From Bdellovibrionota bacterium (lineage in GTDB: Bacteria; Bdellovibrionota; Bdellovibrionia; Bdellovibrionales; JAEYZS01), in NCBI GenBank assembly GCA_040386775.1, contig JAZKEU010000008.1:8474-65474 (forward strand): 57,001 nt of DNA. The letters are read 5' to 3'. Shown here in pieces: positions 17,545 to 25,107 of the stretch (position 1 is the stretch's first letter; every line of letters begins with the position of its first letter). The translations under genes and the position numbers were made by a program. The notes beneath the pieces were generated by a model, which was not told the DNA's origin, did no database searches, and was given only the letters and a program-made list of their open reading frames with translations.

Positions 17545-18801
17545 TTACACCTTAATCGTCAGTCCATCGGACAATGAGTTTCTATAAGCCAAGAAGGCAG
17601 GAATAATTCCTACCACAAAAGCGGCGCCAAACATCATACTTAGATAAGTCACATCATTGGCTGTCCACTGAGCAAGATCTAGAATCAAACCAAATTTATC
17701 GGTGAGCATTGGTCCTGCGATCAAAAGAGTTCCAAAGGTCACGATAATCCCTGAGAAAATTCCAAGAATAGTCACTGAGCATGATTCAAATACAAAAAGT
17801 AAAAATATAAAATGAGGCTTTGCACCCATGGATCTTAAGATAGACATTTCACGACGGCGTTCTTTCAACGAAGTCAAAAGAACTAAAAATAAACTTAATA
17901 AACTGGTTAAGAACACCAGCGTAGTTAAAAGTTTTAAAATATTTTCTACAAAGCTCAGAGTCTGCCATAAACTTGAGAGAACAACACCAGGAAGAGCTGC
18001 CGTTAAAGGCTCTTCACGGTAATCATTGATCTCTCTTTGAATATTAAGAACGCCAGATCTTGACTCTAGAGCCATAAAAAAAGCTGTAATTTGGGTTGGT
18101 TTTAATTTTTTATTGAGTAAGTCATCGGCAGTCGGCCCATCTCTTGATGGTGCGCCGGTTTCCCAACCGAGATGGATGGCCTCAATGGCTTCTAAAGAAA
18201 CGTGTACGGATTGATCGACGGGAGTTCCTGTTTTATTGAGAATTCCAACAACCTTAAATGGCATATTGGCGTGATCTTGAAAGGTCGCTGCACCAGAGCC
18301 GTGGGCGAGAACAATTTTATCTTTGATTTTGTATTTTAATTTTTGAGCTACGTCATATCCAAGAACTACGTCAAAGAGTTCTTCAAATTTTTTGCCCTCT
18401 GAAATTTCTAAAGACTTTCCACCGCTGAATTTGTAATTGTCAAAATAGCTCTGATCCGTTCCGACAACTCTATAACCTTTGTGAGAATCTCCCAGAGAAA
18501 TTGGAATGGTCCATTTTGTTTCTTTATGATTTTTAAAAAATTGGTAAGAGGCCCAAGACACATTATTTGTAGGATCACCAATTCTAAATACGGAATAAAG
18601 TAGAAGCTGTAGGGGCGAGGATCTAGCCCCTACGATAAGATCTGTTTGAGAGATTGTGTTCTTAAAGCTATCTCTCGCACCTAAACGAATTCTTTCTAAG
18701 GATAAAAGTAAAGTGACGCTGATAGTGATGGATAAAATAGTGAGTATCGTTGTTACTTTTCTATTGATTAGACTTTTTAAAGATAGCTTTAGGAGCGTCA
18801 C
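17545..18801 (-). CDS. FtsX/MacB-type ABC transporter permease
   Basis: 418 aa membrane subunit with an N-terminal transmembrane helix (about 16-36), a large periplasmic domain and three C-terminal helices (about 282-312, 335-362, 385-405), the standard MacB/LolC-like layout. LKERRREMSILRSMGAKP is the cytoplasmic coupling segment contacting the ATPase. It starts with GTG that overlaps the ATPase stop. Pairs with the ATPase at 18798; with the DUF2796 and DUF3299 neighbours it resembles the Zrg zinc-uptake cluster of Vibrio cholerae rather than a lipoprotein exporter. Confidence 0.87.
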   Translation of the reverse strand: MTLLKLSLKSLINRKVTTILTILSITISVTLLLSLERIRLGARDSFKNTISQTDLIVGARSSPLQLLLYSVFRIGDPTNNVSWASYQFFKNHKETKWTIPISLGDSHKGYRVVGTDQSYFDNYKFSGGKSLEISEGKKFEELFDVVLGYDVAQKLKYKIKDKIVLAHGSGAATFQDHANMPFKVVGILNKTGTPVDQSVHVSLEAIEAIHLGWETGAPSRDGPTADDLLNKKLKPTQITAFFMALESRSGVLNIQREINDYREEPLTAALPGVVLSSLWQTLSFVENILKLLTTLVFLTSLLSLFLVLLTSLKERRREMSILRSMGAKPHFIFLLFVFESCSVTILGIFSGIIVTFGTLLIAGPMLTDKFGLILDLAQWTANDVTYLSMMFGAAFVVGIIPAFLAYRNSLSDGLTIKV

Positions 18802-19481
18802 GAGGGACCACCTTTAAGAGATATCACTTCATCGAATAAGGGTTTTAACGTGGGATCATGACTCACAAATAAAACCGTAGTGCCATGACTTTCGCATTCT
18901 TTAAATAAAAGTTTTAAAAATTGATTTCTAACATCGTGATCAAGTGACGATGTAGGTTCGTCTGCAATAAGGAGTTCAGGGCTTCCAATAAGAGCTCTGG
19001 CCACGGCGACACGTTGCTGCTGACCTACGCTAAGATCAGTCACTTTTCGAGAGTAGTATTCAGCCGGGTCTAATTCTAACGCGTTCAAGAGTCTTTTAAC
19101 TTCGGCCTCGCGGTCTTTTACCTTTTTATTTTTTACTTTAGAAAATTCCAAAGGTAGTAAAATATTTTCTGCGACCGTGAGAAATGGCAATAGATTAAAA
19201 AGCTGAAACACAAATCCCATATGATCACCACGAAAAGAATCTCGAAGCGCTGAAGACATTTGATTTAAGTTCTGATCAAAGACTTGGATATTTCCTTCTT
19301 TAAAATCTAAAACTCCAGAAATCAAATTCAGAAGGGTCGTCTTGCCAGATCCAGAGGAGCCTTGAAGAAATATTTTTTTAGATTTAGGAATTTGAAGATA
19401 AGGTATATCCAGCAAATAGTGGGAAGCTCCTTCCCACTTGAATTTTAGATTTGAAATTTCAATAGCATTTTTTGCTGGCAT
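18798..19481 (-). CDS. ABC transporter ATP-binding protein (LolD/MacB type)
   Basis: 227 aa cytoplasmic ATPase. Walker A is GSSGSGKTT near residue 40, the Q-loop is GFVFQLFNLLPFL, the ABC signature LSVGQQQRVAVARAL, Walker B LLIADEPTSSLD, and the H-loop VLFVSHDP. It lies 7 nt after the DUF2796 gene and overlaps the permease start, so the two form one transporter. Sequence type alone cannot separate zinc uptake from lipoprotein or macrolide transport. Confidence 0.92.
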   Translation of the reverse strand: MPAKNAIEISNLKFKWEGASHYLLDIPYLQIPKSKKIFLQGSSGSGKTTLLNLISGVLDFKEGNIQVFDQNLNQMSSALRDSFRGDHMGFVFQLFNLLPFLTVAENILLPLEFSKVKNKKVKDREAEVKRLLNALELDPAEYYSRKVTDLSVGQQQRVAVARALIGSPELLIADEPTSSLDHDVRNQFLKLLFKECESHGTTVLFVSHDPTLKPLFDEVISLKGGPS

Positions 19482-19488
19482 AAAGAAC

Positions 19489-20010
19489 TTAGAGTTCTAC
19501 TTTAGAGCTTGTACGATTGAGTTTAACTTCTTTTTGTATTTTTTCAGTGACAAGTTGAACTGTTACTTTATTCAAAGACTCTATATCTCTAAAAATATTG
19601 ACATCAAGTTCTTTTACTTTTGCAATGTCTTTGCACTTGTACTCAATTTCGTACTCGTATTCGCTATGACCAGCGCCGTGATCATGAGAATCAGAATCCA
19701 ATTTTCTTTTGATCACGTTGCAGCCTGCAGATTCGTCAATAAGGAAAAGGTTGTAATCTTTTGTCAAAAGCTCAGTGACTTTTTTTAATCTATCCTTGTG
19801 TTCTTTTGTTTTTGCTTTTCCTTCGAACCCCACAAGATCCATTCCTGGTATATCGAGGTTAGCTTCAATTACATCTTTTTCAATAGAAATATTCAATTTA
19901 GCAATCCCATGAGAATGTGCTTTGTGCTCTCTATGATCAGAAGCATTGGACGAAATAGTAAAAAAACAAAATAGGGCCGAGATAAAAGCAAATAAAGAGA
20001 GTGTCTTCAT
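19489..20010 (-). CDS. DUF2796 (ZrgA-like) periplasmic metal-binding protein
   Basis: 173 aa with a signal peptide (MKTLSLFAFISALFCFFTISSNA). The mature N-terminus is histidine-rich (SDHREHKAHSHGIAKLNI), followed by the DUF2796 hallmark DIPGMDLVGFEGKAKTKEHK, and a second histidine cluster (DSHDHGAGHSEYEYE). ZrgA of V. cholerae, a zinc-uptake component, belongs to this family. The ATG overlaps the acyl-CoA dehydrogenase stop (ATGA) with GGAG upstream, so expression is coupled. Zinc as the ligand is inference. Confidence 0.88.
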   Translation of the reverse strand: MKTLSLFAFISALFCFFTISSNASDHREHKAHSHGIAKLNISIEKDVIEANLDIPGMDLVGFEGKAKTKEHKDRLKKVTELLTKDYNLFLIDESAGCNVIKRKLDSDSHDHGAGHSEYEYEIEYKCKDIAKVKELDVNIFRDIESLNKVTVQLVTEKIQKEVKLNRTSSKVEL

Positions 20011-21161
20011 GTGAGCTCCATTTTTGCAATTGTTTGCAATTGCATGTTACTTGTTCCTTCGTAAATTTGTCCGATCTTTGCATCTCTAAAGAATTTTTCA
20101 ACGGGATACTCTTTGGTGAATCCGTTGCCACCAAATAAATCCACAGCCATCGAGGCAATCTTTTCTGCAGCCTTTGAAGAAAAGTATTTTGCCATAGCCG
20201 CTTCTTTTACGAAGTCTTGTCCGTTGTCTTTCAATCTTGCAGCATTATAAACCAGAAGTCTTGCCGCTTCGAGATCGATTCTCATTTCTGCCAACTGGAA
20301 TTGGACGCCTTGGAAAGAAGAAATTGGTTTTCCAAACTGCTCTCTTGTTTGTACATACTTCAACGCTGCTTCGTAAGCGCCTTGAGCGATACCCACCATC
20401 TGCGCGCCAATTCCGATACGACCTTCGTTCAATGTCTCGATAGCTACTTTGTAACCAACGCCCACTTGCCCGAGAATGTTTTCTTTTGGAACCTTGCAGT
20501 TCTCAAATAAAAGTTCACAGGTCGATGAGGCTCTGATTCCCAGTTTATCTTCTTTTTTACCAACAGTGAATCCAGGGAAAGTTTTTTCAACCAAAAAGCA
20601 TGTGATGCCTTTATATCCTTTTGCCGGATCAAGATTTGCAAAACACAAGAAAAGAGAAGCTTCGTTGCCGCTCGTGATCCAAAGTTTACTACCGTTAAGG
20701 ACATAATGATCGCCTTTGTCTTCTGCTCTTAGTTTTAAGGCGAAAGCATCACTACCACTGATGGATTCAGAAAGAGCGTAGGCTCCAACCCATTCTTTGG
20801 CTAACTTTGGAAGGTATTTGTCTTTTACAGTGTCATTACCCCATTTCAGGAATGCGTTTGTTACCAAAGTGTTTTGCACATCCAAAAGTACACTCACGGA
20901 TGCGTCCACGCGGCCCAGTTCTTCTACAGCTAAACAAGCCATAGTTAATGAGCTCGCAGCGCCACCATATTTTTCTGGAGATTCGATTCCCATCAAGCCC
21001 ATTTCGAAAAGTTTTTTTACGATATCGGGTCTCATCTCTGCTTTTTCGTCCATTTCTGAAACGTGAGGTTTGATTTCGTTTTCGGCAAATGATCTTACAG
21101 CATCTCTGAATGCGATTTCATCTTCAGAAAACATTGTTATTGCAGGCTGGGAAGGGCTCAC
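20007..21161 (-). CDS. Acyl-CoA dehydrogenase, short/branched-chain type
   Basis: 384 aa flavoenzyme that introduces a trans double bond in acyl-CoA thioesters and passes electrons to ETF. It shows GIESPEKYGGA, ALSESISGSDAFAL (flavin/substrate loop), LNGSKLWITSGNEA, and the C-terminal IYEGTSNMQLQTIA with the catalytic base Glu368. The REQFGKPISSFQGVQFQLAEM stretch is typical of butyryl/methylbutyryl-CoA dehydrogenases. Coupled to the DUF2796 gene by an ATGA overlap, an unexpected partner. Divergent from the B12-binding gene across 175 bp. Confidence 0.92.
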   Translation of the reverse strand: MSPSQPAITMFSEDEIAFRDAVRSFAENEIKPHVSEMDEKAEMRPDIVKKLFEMGLMGIESPEKYGGAASSLTMACLAVEELGRVDASVSVLLDVQNTLVTNAFLKWGNDTVKDKYLPKLAKEWVGAYALSESISGSDAFALKLRAEDKGDHYVLNGSKLWITSGNEASLFLCFANLDPAKGYKGITCFLVEKTFPGFTVGKKEDKLGIRASSTCELLFENCKVPKENILGQVGVGYKVAIETLNEGRIGIGAQMVGIAQGAYEAALKYVQTREQFGKPISSFQGVQFQLAEMRIDLEAARLLVYNAARLKDNGQDFVKEAAMAKYFSSKAAEKIASMAVDLFGGNGFTKEYPVEKFFRDAKIGQIYEGTSNMQLQTIAKMELT

Positions 21162-21239
21162 TAAAAACTCCTGTGTTTATTGTCTTTGTATATGATTAAT
21201 TTGGGTAACATACGGGTCTCTAAAGGTCAGCATAAACAT

Positions 21240-21277
21240 AGGCAGTGAGTTTTTTAATCACGCTCCGCATCCTGCCT
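21240..21277 (+). other. Possible structured leader before B12-binding gene
   Basis: AGGCAG (21240-21245) pairs with CTGCCT (21272-21277), enclosing a smaller GTGA/TCAC stem. It lies about 60-100 nt before the ATG at 21337. It does not match a cobalamin riboswitch that I can recognise. Confidence 0.25.
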
Positions 21278-21336
21278 TTGGCTAGGAGGGAATAAACCTG
21301 TTCACAAATTCAAAGGACTCATAGTAAATTCAATTC

Positions 21337-21822
21337 ATGTCAAATAAAGTCATTAGAGTTCTCATCGCAAAACCCGGTCTCGATGGTCATGACCGCGGGG
21401 CAAAAGTTGTTGCGAGGGGATTGAGAGATGCAGGTTATGAAGTCATCTATACAGGTCTTCATCAAACACCAGAAATGGTTGTTCAATCAGCTATTCAAGA
21501 AGATGTAGATGTTGTGGGGTTATCAATTTTATCGGGAGCCCACATTCCAATCGTCAACGCTATCCAAAGTTTGATGAAAAAAGAAAAAGTTTTAAAACCT
21601 ATTTTTGTGGGTGGAATTATCCCGCAAGATGATTCAAAACAGCTGATCAAAGCAGGAATCCGTGCGGTTTTTGGGCCCGGCGCTACAATTGCAGAAATTT
21701 CTGATAAAATAAAAAGCTTAACAAATAAAAAATCCTCGCCAGTACCTAAAAAACCATCGACTCTGAAAAAAGCTAAAAGAAAAGTTAAGCGAAAAATTCA
21801 GCGAAAAGCTAAGAAAAAATAA
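21337..21822 (+). CDS. B12-binding subunit (methylmalonyl-CoA mutase C-terminal type) with basic tail
   Basis: 161 aa. Residues 4-130 form a cobalamin-binding domain as in the alpha-chain C-terminus of acyl-CoA mutases: LIAKPGLDGHDRGAKV carries the DxHxxG motif (Asp16, His18 as cobalt ligand, Gly21), then GLSILSGAH and FVGGIIP. Residues 131-161 are an odd lysine/arginine-rich tail with alternating Lys-Ala/Arg-Lys. Free-standing small subunits of this type pair with a separate catalytic subunit, which is not in the window. No strong ribosome site precedes the ATG. Function probably propionyl/methylmalonyl or branched-chain acyl-CoA metabolism, consistent with the divergent acyl-CoA dehydrogenase. 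Confidence 0.88.
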   Translation: MSNKVIRVLIAKPGLDGHDRGAKVVARGLRDAGYEVIYTGLHQTPEMVVQSAIQEDVDVVGLSILSGAHIPIVNAIQSLMKKEKVLKPIFVGGIIPQDDSKQLIKAGIRAVFGPGATIAEISDKIKSLTNKKSSPVPKKPSTLKKAKRKVKRKIQRKAKKK

Positions 21823-21826
21823 AACT

Positions 21827-21854
21827 GAAAGGCCCCTGCCGAAAGGTCCCTAAA
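21827..21854 (+). repeat. 14-nt tandem duplication before M50 protease gene
   Basis: GAAAGGCCCCTGCC (21827-21840) is followed directly by GAAAGGTCCCTAAA (21841-21854). Ten of 14 positions match. Each unit contains AAAGG, so the duplication may have doubled a ribosome-binding sequence just before the ATG at 21858. Confidence 0.4.
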
Positions 21855-21857
21855 GAT

Positions 21858-22514
21858 ATGGATTGGTATGAATTTGGCGCAAAAATAGCTCTTATCTATG
21901 TTCCGCTTCTTTTCTCACTTTGCATTCATGAATATGCCCACGGAGTGGTGGCAAAGTGGAAAGGCGATATGACGGCAGAGCGACAAGGTCGTTTGAATTT
22001 AAACCCAATTTCGCATGCAGATCCTATCGGAACATTTGTATTGCCGCTTTCAATGCTCTGGCTGAATGGCCCTGTTATTGGATGGGGAAAACCCGTTCCT
22101 GTAGACGAAAGGAATATGAAAAATCCTAGAGTGGATATGTTCTGGGTTGCTTTTGCAGGTCCCATTTCCAATATGCTTATGGGTATAGTGGGAGCGATCA
22201 TTGTGGCTGTTACGATGGTTTATTTCCCTGTTCAAAAATATTCTAACGCAGTACAGACTTTCTTTTTTGCGTTTATTCGTATCAATTTGCTTTTGGCGAT
22301 TTTTAATTTGATTCCAGTCCATCCTCTAGATGGTGGAAAAGTTTTAGCAAGATTTTTGCCTCAATCTGCCAACGATAAACTAGAGGCGAACCAACAAATA
22401 TCAGGAATGATTTTGATGTTCTTGATGCTGACGGGGATGCTGAGCTTTTTATTTCAGCCTATTGGAGCGGTCTCAGTCTATCTTGTAGCGTTCTTTCAAT
22501 CCATCATTAGCTAA
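21858..22514 (+). CDS. Site-2 protease family (M50) membrane metalloprotease
   Basis: 218 aa integral membrane protein. The zinc motif HEYAH is at residues 24-28 in the first membrane helix, and the third ligand is in NLIPVHPLDGGKV. FAGPISNMLMG is the conserved second-helix motif. The short form without PDZ domain is typical of the bacterial Rv-type or YwhC-like group. Substrate unknown; intramembrane cleavage of an anchored regulator is the usual family role. Starts 35 nt after the B12-binding gene. Confidence 0.9.
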   Translation: MDWYEFGAKIALIYVPLLFSLCIHEYAHGVVAKWKGDMTAERQGRLNLNPISHADPIGTFVLPLSMLWLNGPVIGWGKPVPVDERNMKNPRVDMFWVAFAGPISNMLMGIVGAIIVAVTMVYFPVQKYSNAVQTFFFAFIRINLLLAIFNLIPVHPLDGGKVLARFLPQSANDKLEANQQISGMILMFLMLTGMLSFLFQPIGAVSVYLVAFFQSIIS

Positions 22515-22631
22515 AAGCTTCATCGTTGCTTCAATATGAGTCTTTACATATTTTCATTTCCTGCCTTTTAGAGGTGAAACAATAATCTAGTCTTGGTATT
22601 TCTTTTTCAACAATAACTAAGGGAGAATTTT

Positions 22632-23093
22632 ATGAAATTTTTAATCGCGACATTCGTAGTCTTAGTATCAATGTCTTCATTTGCAGACAGTTCTGAGTTG
22701 ATCACTTCTTGTAAACTTTCAGGAGTTAGCGAAGAGGTGAAAATTGAAGGAACAGCTAACGTGGTAAGAATCGATGAAAAACTTTTAAGAATCAACGTGG
22801 ATGCACTTCTAACTGTAGAAGAAGAGGAAGCAGACAAGCACGAAGGATCAGATGAAATCTCAAAAACTGCTACTTTGAATGGCCAAGAACTTAAAGATTA
22901 CTTAGCTAAAGATGATTTAGGCCAGGTATTGGTAGAAAGACTCAATGGAGAAACTCCAGTAGAGTTAAAGGAATATCAAAGCAAAAACAATGAAGACGAT
23001 GCTGCAGGATACTCTTTAACTCAGCTCAAAGGCGAAAAAGGGACTGTAAAGGGAATTTTAACAATCGGCTGGGGAGTTGCTTTTTGCGACTAA
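22632..23093 (+). CDS. Secreted acidic hypothetical protein
   Basis: 153 aa with a signal peptide (MKFLIATFVVLVSMSSFAD). The mature protein has two cysteines (ITSCKL and the penultimate residue in AFCD) that could pair, and a very acidic middle (VEEEEADKHEGSDE). An AGGGAG site precedes the ATG. No family recognised. Confidence 0.75.
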   Translation: MKFLIATFVVLVSMSSFADSSELITSCKLSGVSEEVKIEGTANVVRIDEKLLRINVDALLTVEEEEADKHEGSDEISKTATLNGQELKDYLAKDDLGQVLVERLNGETPVELKEYQSKNNEDDAAGYSLTQLKGEKGTVKGILTIGWGVAFCD

Positions 23094-23100
23094 AAAGAGT

Positions 23101-23115
23101 CCGGTTCCAAACCGG
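23101..23115 (+). terminator. Possible terminator hairpin
   Basis: CCGGTT and AACCGG form a 6-bp stem with a 3-nt loop a few bases after the stop at 23093. A T-run (TTTTTT) follows only about 17 nt later, so it is a weak candidate. Confidence 0.35.
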
Positions 23116-23217
23116 GTTCCATTTATGTAATTTTTTAAGCATAACTGAATAATGTTGCTGCAAGTCATTATCCTGTCTATAACACGCACTCGTTTTACAA
23201 AAATCCCAGGAGTGCAT

Positions 23218-23802
23218 GTGAAATTCAAGTTTTTGATGATGTTGATGGTGGCAGCAGCGCTTTCTTCTGCTTGTTCCAAAGGTGGGAATACTTTAGATAA
23301 TTTGGATCCAAAAAATACTACGGAAGCTGAATTAGAAAAATTTGACCGAGAATATGAAGCAGCCACGGGTAAGAAAGCTCGCATTCCTGTAGGAAAAAGC
23401 ACTTGTCGTTATACTCAATGTCCGGTGTTTGCCTTCGTAGATAAAGATTCGCAGAGCCTCACTCTGTACGTGAACGGAAAAATCCAAGAAGTTTGGCCTG
23501 TCTCTACGGGGGCTCCCGGTTATACCACACCACCTTTCAACAAAAATCCCAATGGCCGCATTTACGATGAATACATGTCTATATCAAATCCGGGCGGGGA
23601 CTATGAAGGTTTAGGCAATATGCCTTACGCTGTTTTCATTGACGGCGGTTACGCTATTCATGGAACCACCAGAGGCAATTGGTCTAAACTAGGAAGAATC
23701 GCGTCCCACGGCTGCATCCGAATCCACCCGGACAACGCAAAAATTTTCAACCGGCTCGTCCGCCAATACAAACCCGAAAACGTCTGGATCGTCGTTCAAT
23801 AA
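23218..23802 (+). CDS. L,D-transpeptidase (YkuD), predicted lipoprotein
   Basis: 194 aa. The GTG at 23218 was chosen because AGGAG lies 5 nt upstream and it gives a signal peptide ending in LSSAC (lipid-attached Cys likely); the frame is open for 22 more codons. The YkuD catalytic motif is clear: HGTTRGNWSKLG followed by SHGCIRIHPDNA with the nucleophile Cys. Family members form 3-3 peptidoglycan cross-links or attach or trim wall proteins. Two cysteines in KSTCRYTQCPVF may form a disulphide. A repeat-like sequence (GGTGCTAGGTAC) follows the stop codon. Confidence 0.9.
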   Translation: MKFKFLMMLMVAAALSSACSKGGNTLDNLDPKNTTEAELEKFDREYEAATGKKARIPVGKSTCRYTQCPVFAFVDKDSQSLTLYVNGKIQEVWPVSTGAPGYTTPPFNKNPNGRIYDEYMSISNPGGDYEGLGNMPYAVFIDGGYAIHGTTRGNWSKLGRIASHGCIRIHPDNAKIFNRLVRQYKPENVWIVVQ

Positions 23803-23952
23803 AGGGTGCTAGGTACAAAGCTCAAATTTGTGGCAAAAAAAGTGCCTTTATCAAAAGGAAAATCGAAATAACTCCTGACATATCAAAAATTTAGACTTCA
23901 ACCCTTAGAAAGTACTTGAATGAACCTCAAAAACCCACTTCAATAGTGGGTA

Positions 23953-25098
23953 ATGTCAGGGTTACACGTTAGTCTAGAACAATTTGAAGGTCCATTAGCT
24001 CTCTTGCTGTATCTTATTCGCAAAGAGGAGATGGATATCTATAACATTCCTATTCATCAGATCACTAAGAAGTACTTAGAACATATCCAGATGATGAAGA
24101 AATTAGATCTCGAAGGCGCGAGTGATTTTATCACTATGGCCGCAACTCTAATTCACATCAAATCTAAAATGCTACTTCCACAATACGATCAAGAAGAAGA
24201 TGTGAACGAAGATCCACGCAAAGAACTTGTACAGCGTCTAGTGGAATACCAAAGATATCAAAATGCTTCGAAAGATTTACTCGATCGTCCAATCTTAAAC
24301 AGAGATGTTTGGAGAAGAGGGTTTAAAGAAGATATCATTCTAGAGGAAAATCAAGGTATCGAAATCGACGATAGCGGATTATTTGGCTTGATCGCCGCTT
24401 TTAGAACTTGTGTAAAGGCCGCTCAAAAGAGAATTCACAAAGTCATGAAGAAGGGGCAATCGATCGCATCTAGAATTATGGAGATTCGAGATCTTTTAAT
24501 TCCGGGTGAGAGAAGAATCATGAGAGACCTTATCACGCCAGAAGAAATGTCTAAGAACAAACTGCTCGTGACTTTTTTGAGTATGCTCGAGCTTGCGAAG
24601 ATGGGTTTCGTTAAAGTATTTCAATCAGAACCTTATGCTGATATTCACGTTGAACCATTGAAAATTATTGATCGCGATGTGATACAAAGAGCGGAATCTT
24701 ATGAGTCGCAAGATGTGGACGCAGCGGCAAATAGCATTTTGGCTAAGGGCGAAGCTTTTATGGCGGCCGAAATTCTGGCAAAAGCATCAGAAGTTATTAT
24801 TCCAGATCAGCAATTGGAGTTAACTCCAGAAGCAATTATAAACGAACTGGCTTTGCAAAAAGCAGCAGTTGAAGAAGTCATCGATGACTCCGCAACAGAT
24901 GAGGATATTATGTCAGCAGAAAAAGAATTAGGACTAGAATCAGCAGAGGGTGGGCTCGAGGGAGAAATGATTTCTTCCATGGAACCTATCGAAGATATTA
25001 TTAAAGCAAGTCTTAGCCAAACTACAAGTCTTGAAATCGACGAAGAGATTTTCTTAACCGAAGACAATTCAGAAAAGCCTAGAGACGGCGAAATTTAA
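23953..25098 (+). CDS. scpA: Segregation and condensation protein A
   Basis: Kleisin subunit of the SMC-ScpAB condensin. The N-terminus LEQFEGPLALLLYLIRKEEMDIYNIPIHQITKKYLEHI is diagnostic, and FITMAATLIHIKSKMLLP is the SMC-neck binding helix region. The C-terminal winged helix lies around residues 200-240. At 381 aa it is much longer than the usual ~250 aa because of an acidic, alanine/glutamate-rich tail (about 250-381). Ten nt before scpB. A 150-bp AT-rich gap precedes it. Confidence 0.95.
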   Translation: MSGLHVSLEQFEGPLALLLYLIRKEEMDIYNIPIHQITKKYLEHIQMMKKLDLEGASDFITMAATLIHIKSKMLLPQYDQEEDVNEDPRKELVQRLVEYQRYQNASKDLLDRPILNRDVWRRGFKEDIILEENQGIEIDDSGLFGLIAAFRTCVKAAQKRIHKVMKKGQSIASRIMEIRDLLIPGERRIMRDLITPEEMSKNKLLVTFLSMLELAKMGFVKVFQSEPYADIHVEPLKIIDRDVIQRAESYESQDVDAAANSILAKGEAFMAAEILAKASEVIIPDQQLELTPEAIINELALQKAAVEEVIDDSATDEDIMSAEKELGLESAEGGLEGEMISSMEPIEDIIKASLSQTTSLEIDEEIFLTEDNSEKPRDGEI

Positions 25099-25107
25099 GG
25101 AAGAACA

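Noticed and set aside
19438-19788. 116-codon plus-strand frame opposite the DUF2796 gene
   Set aside because: Antisense shadow; the minus-strand gene has a signal peptide, family motif and coupling to its neighbour.
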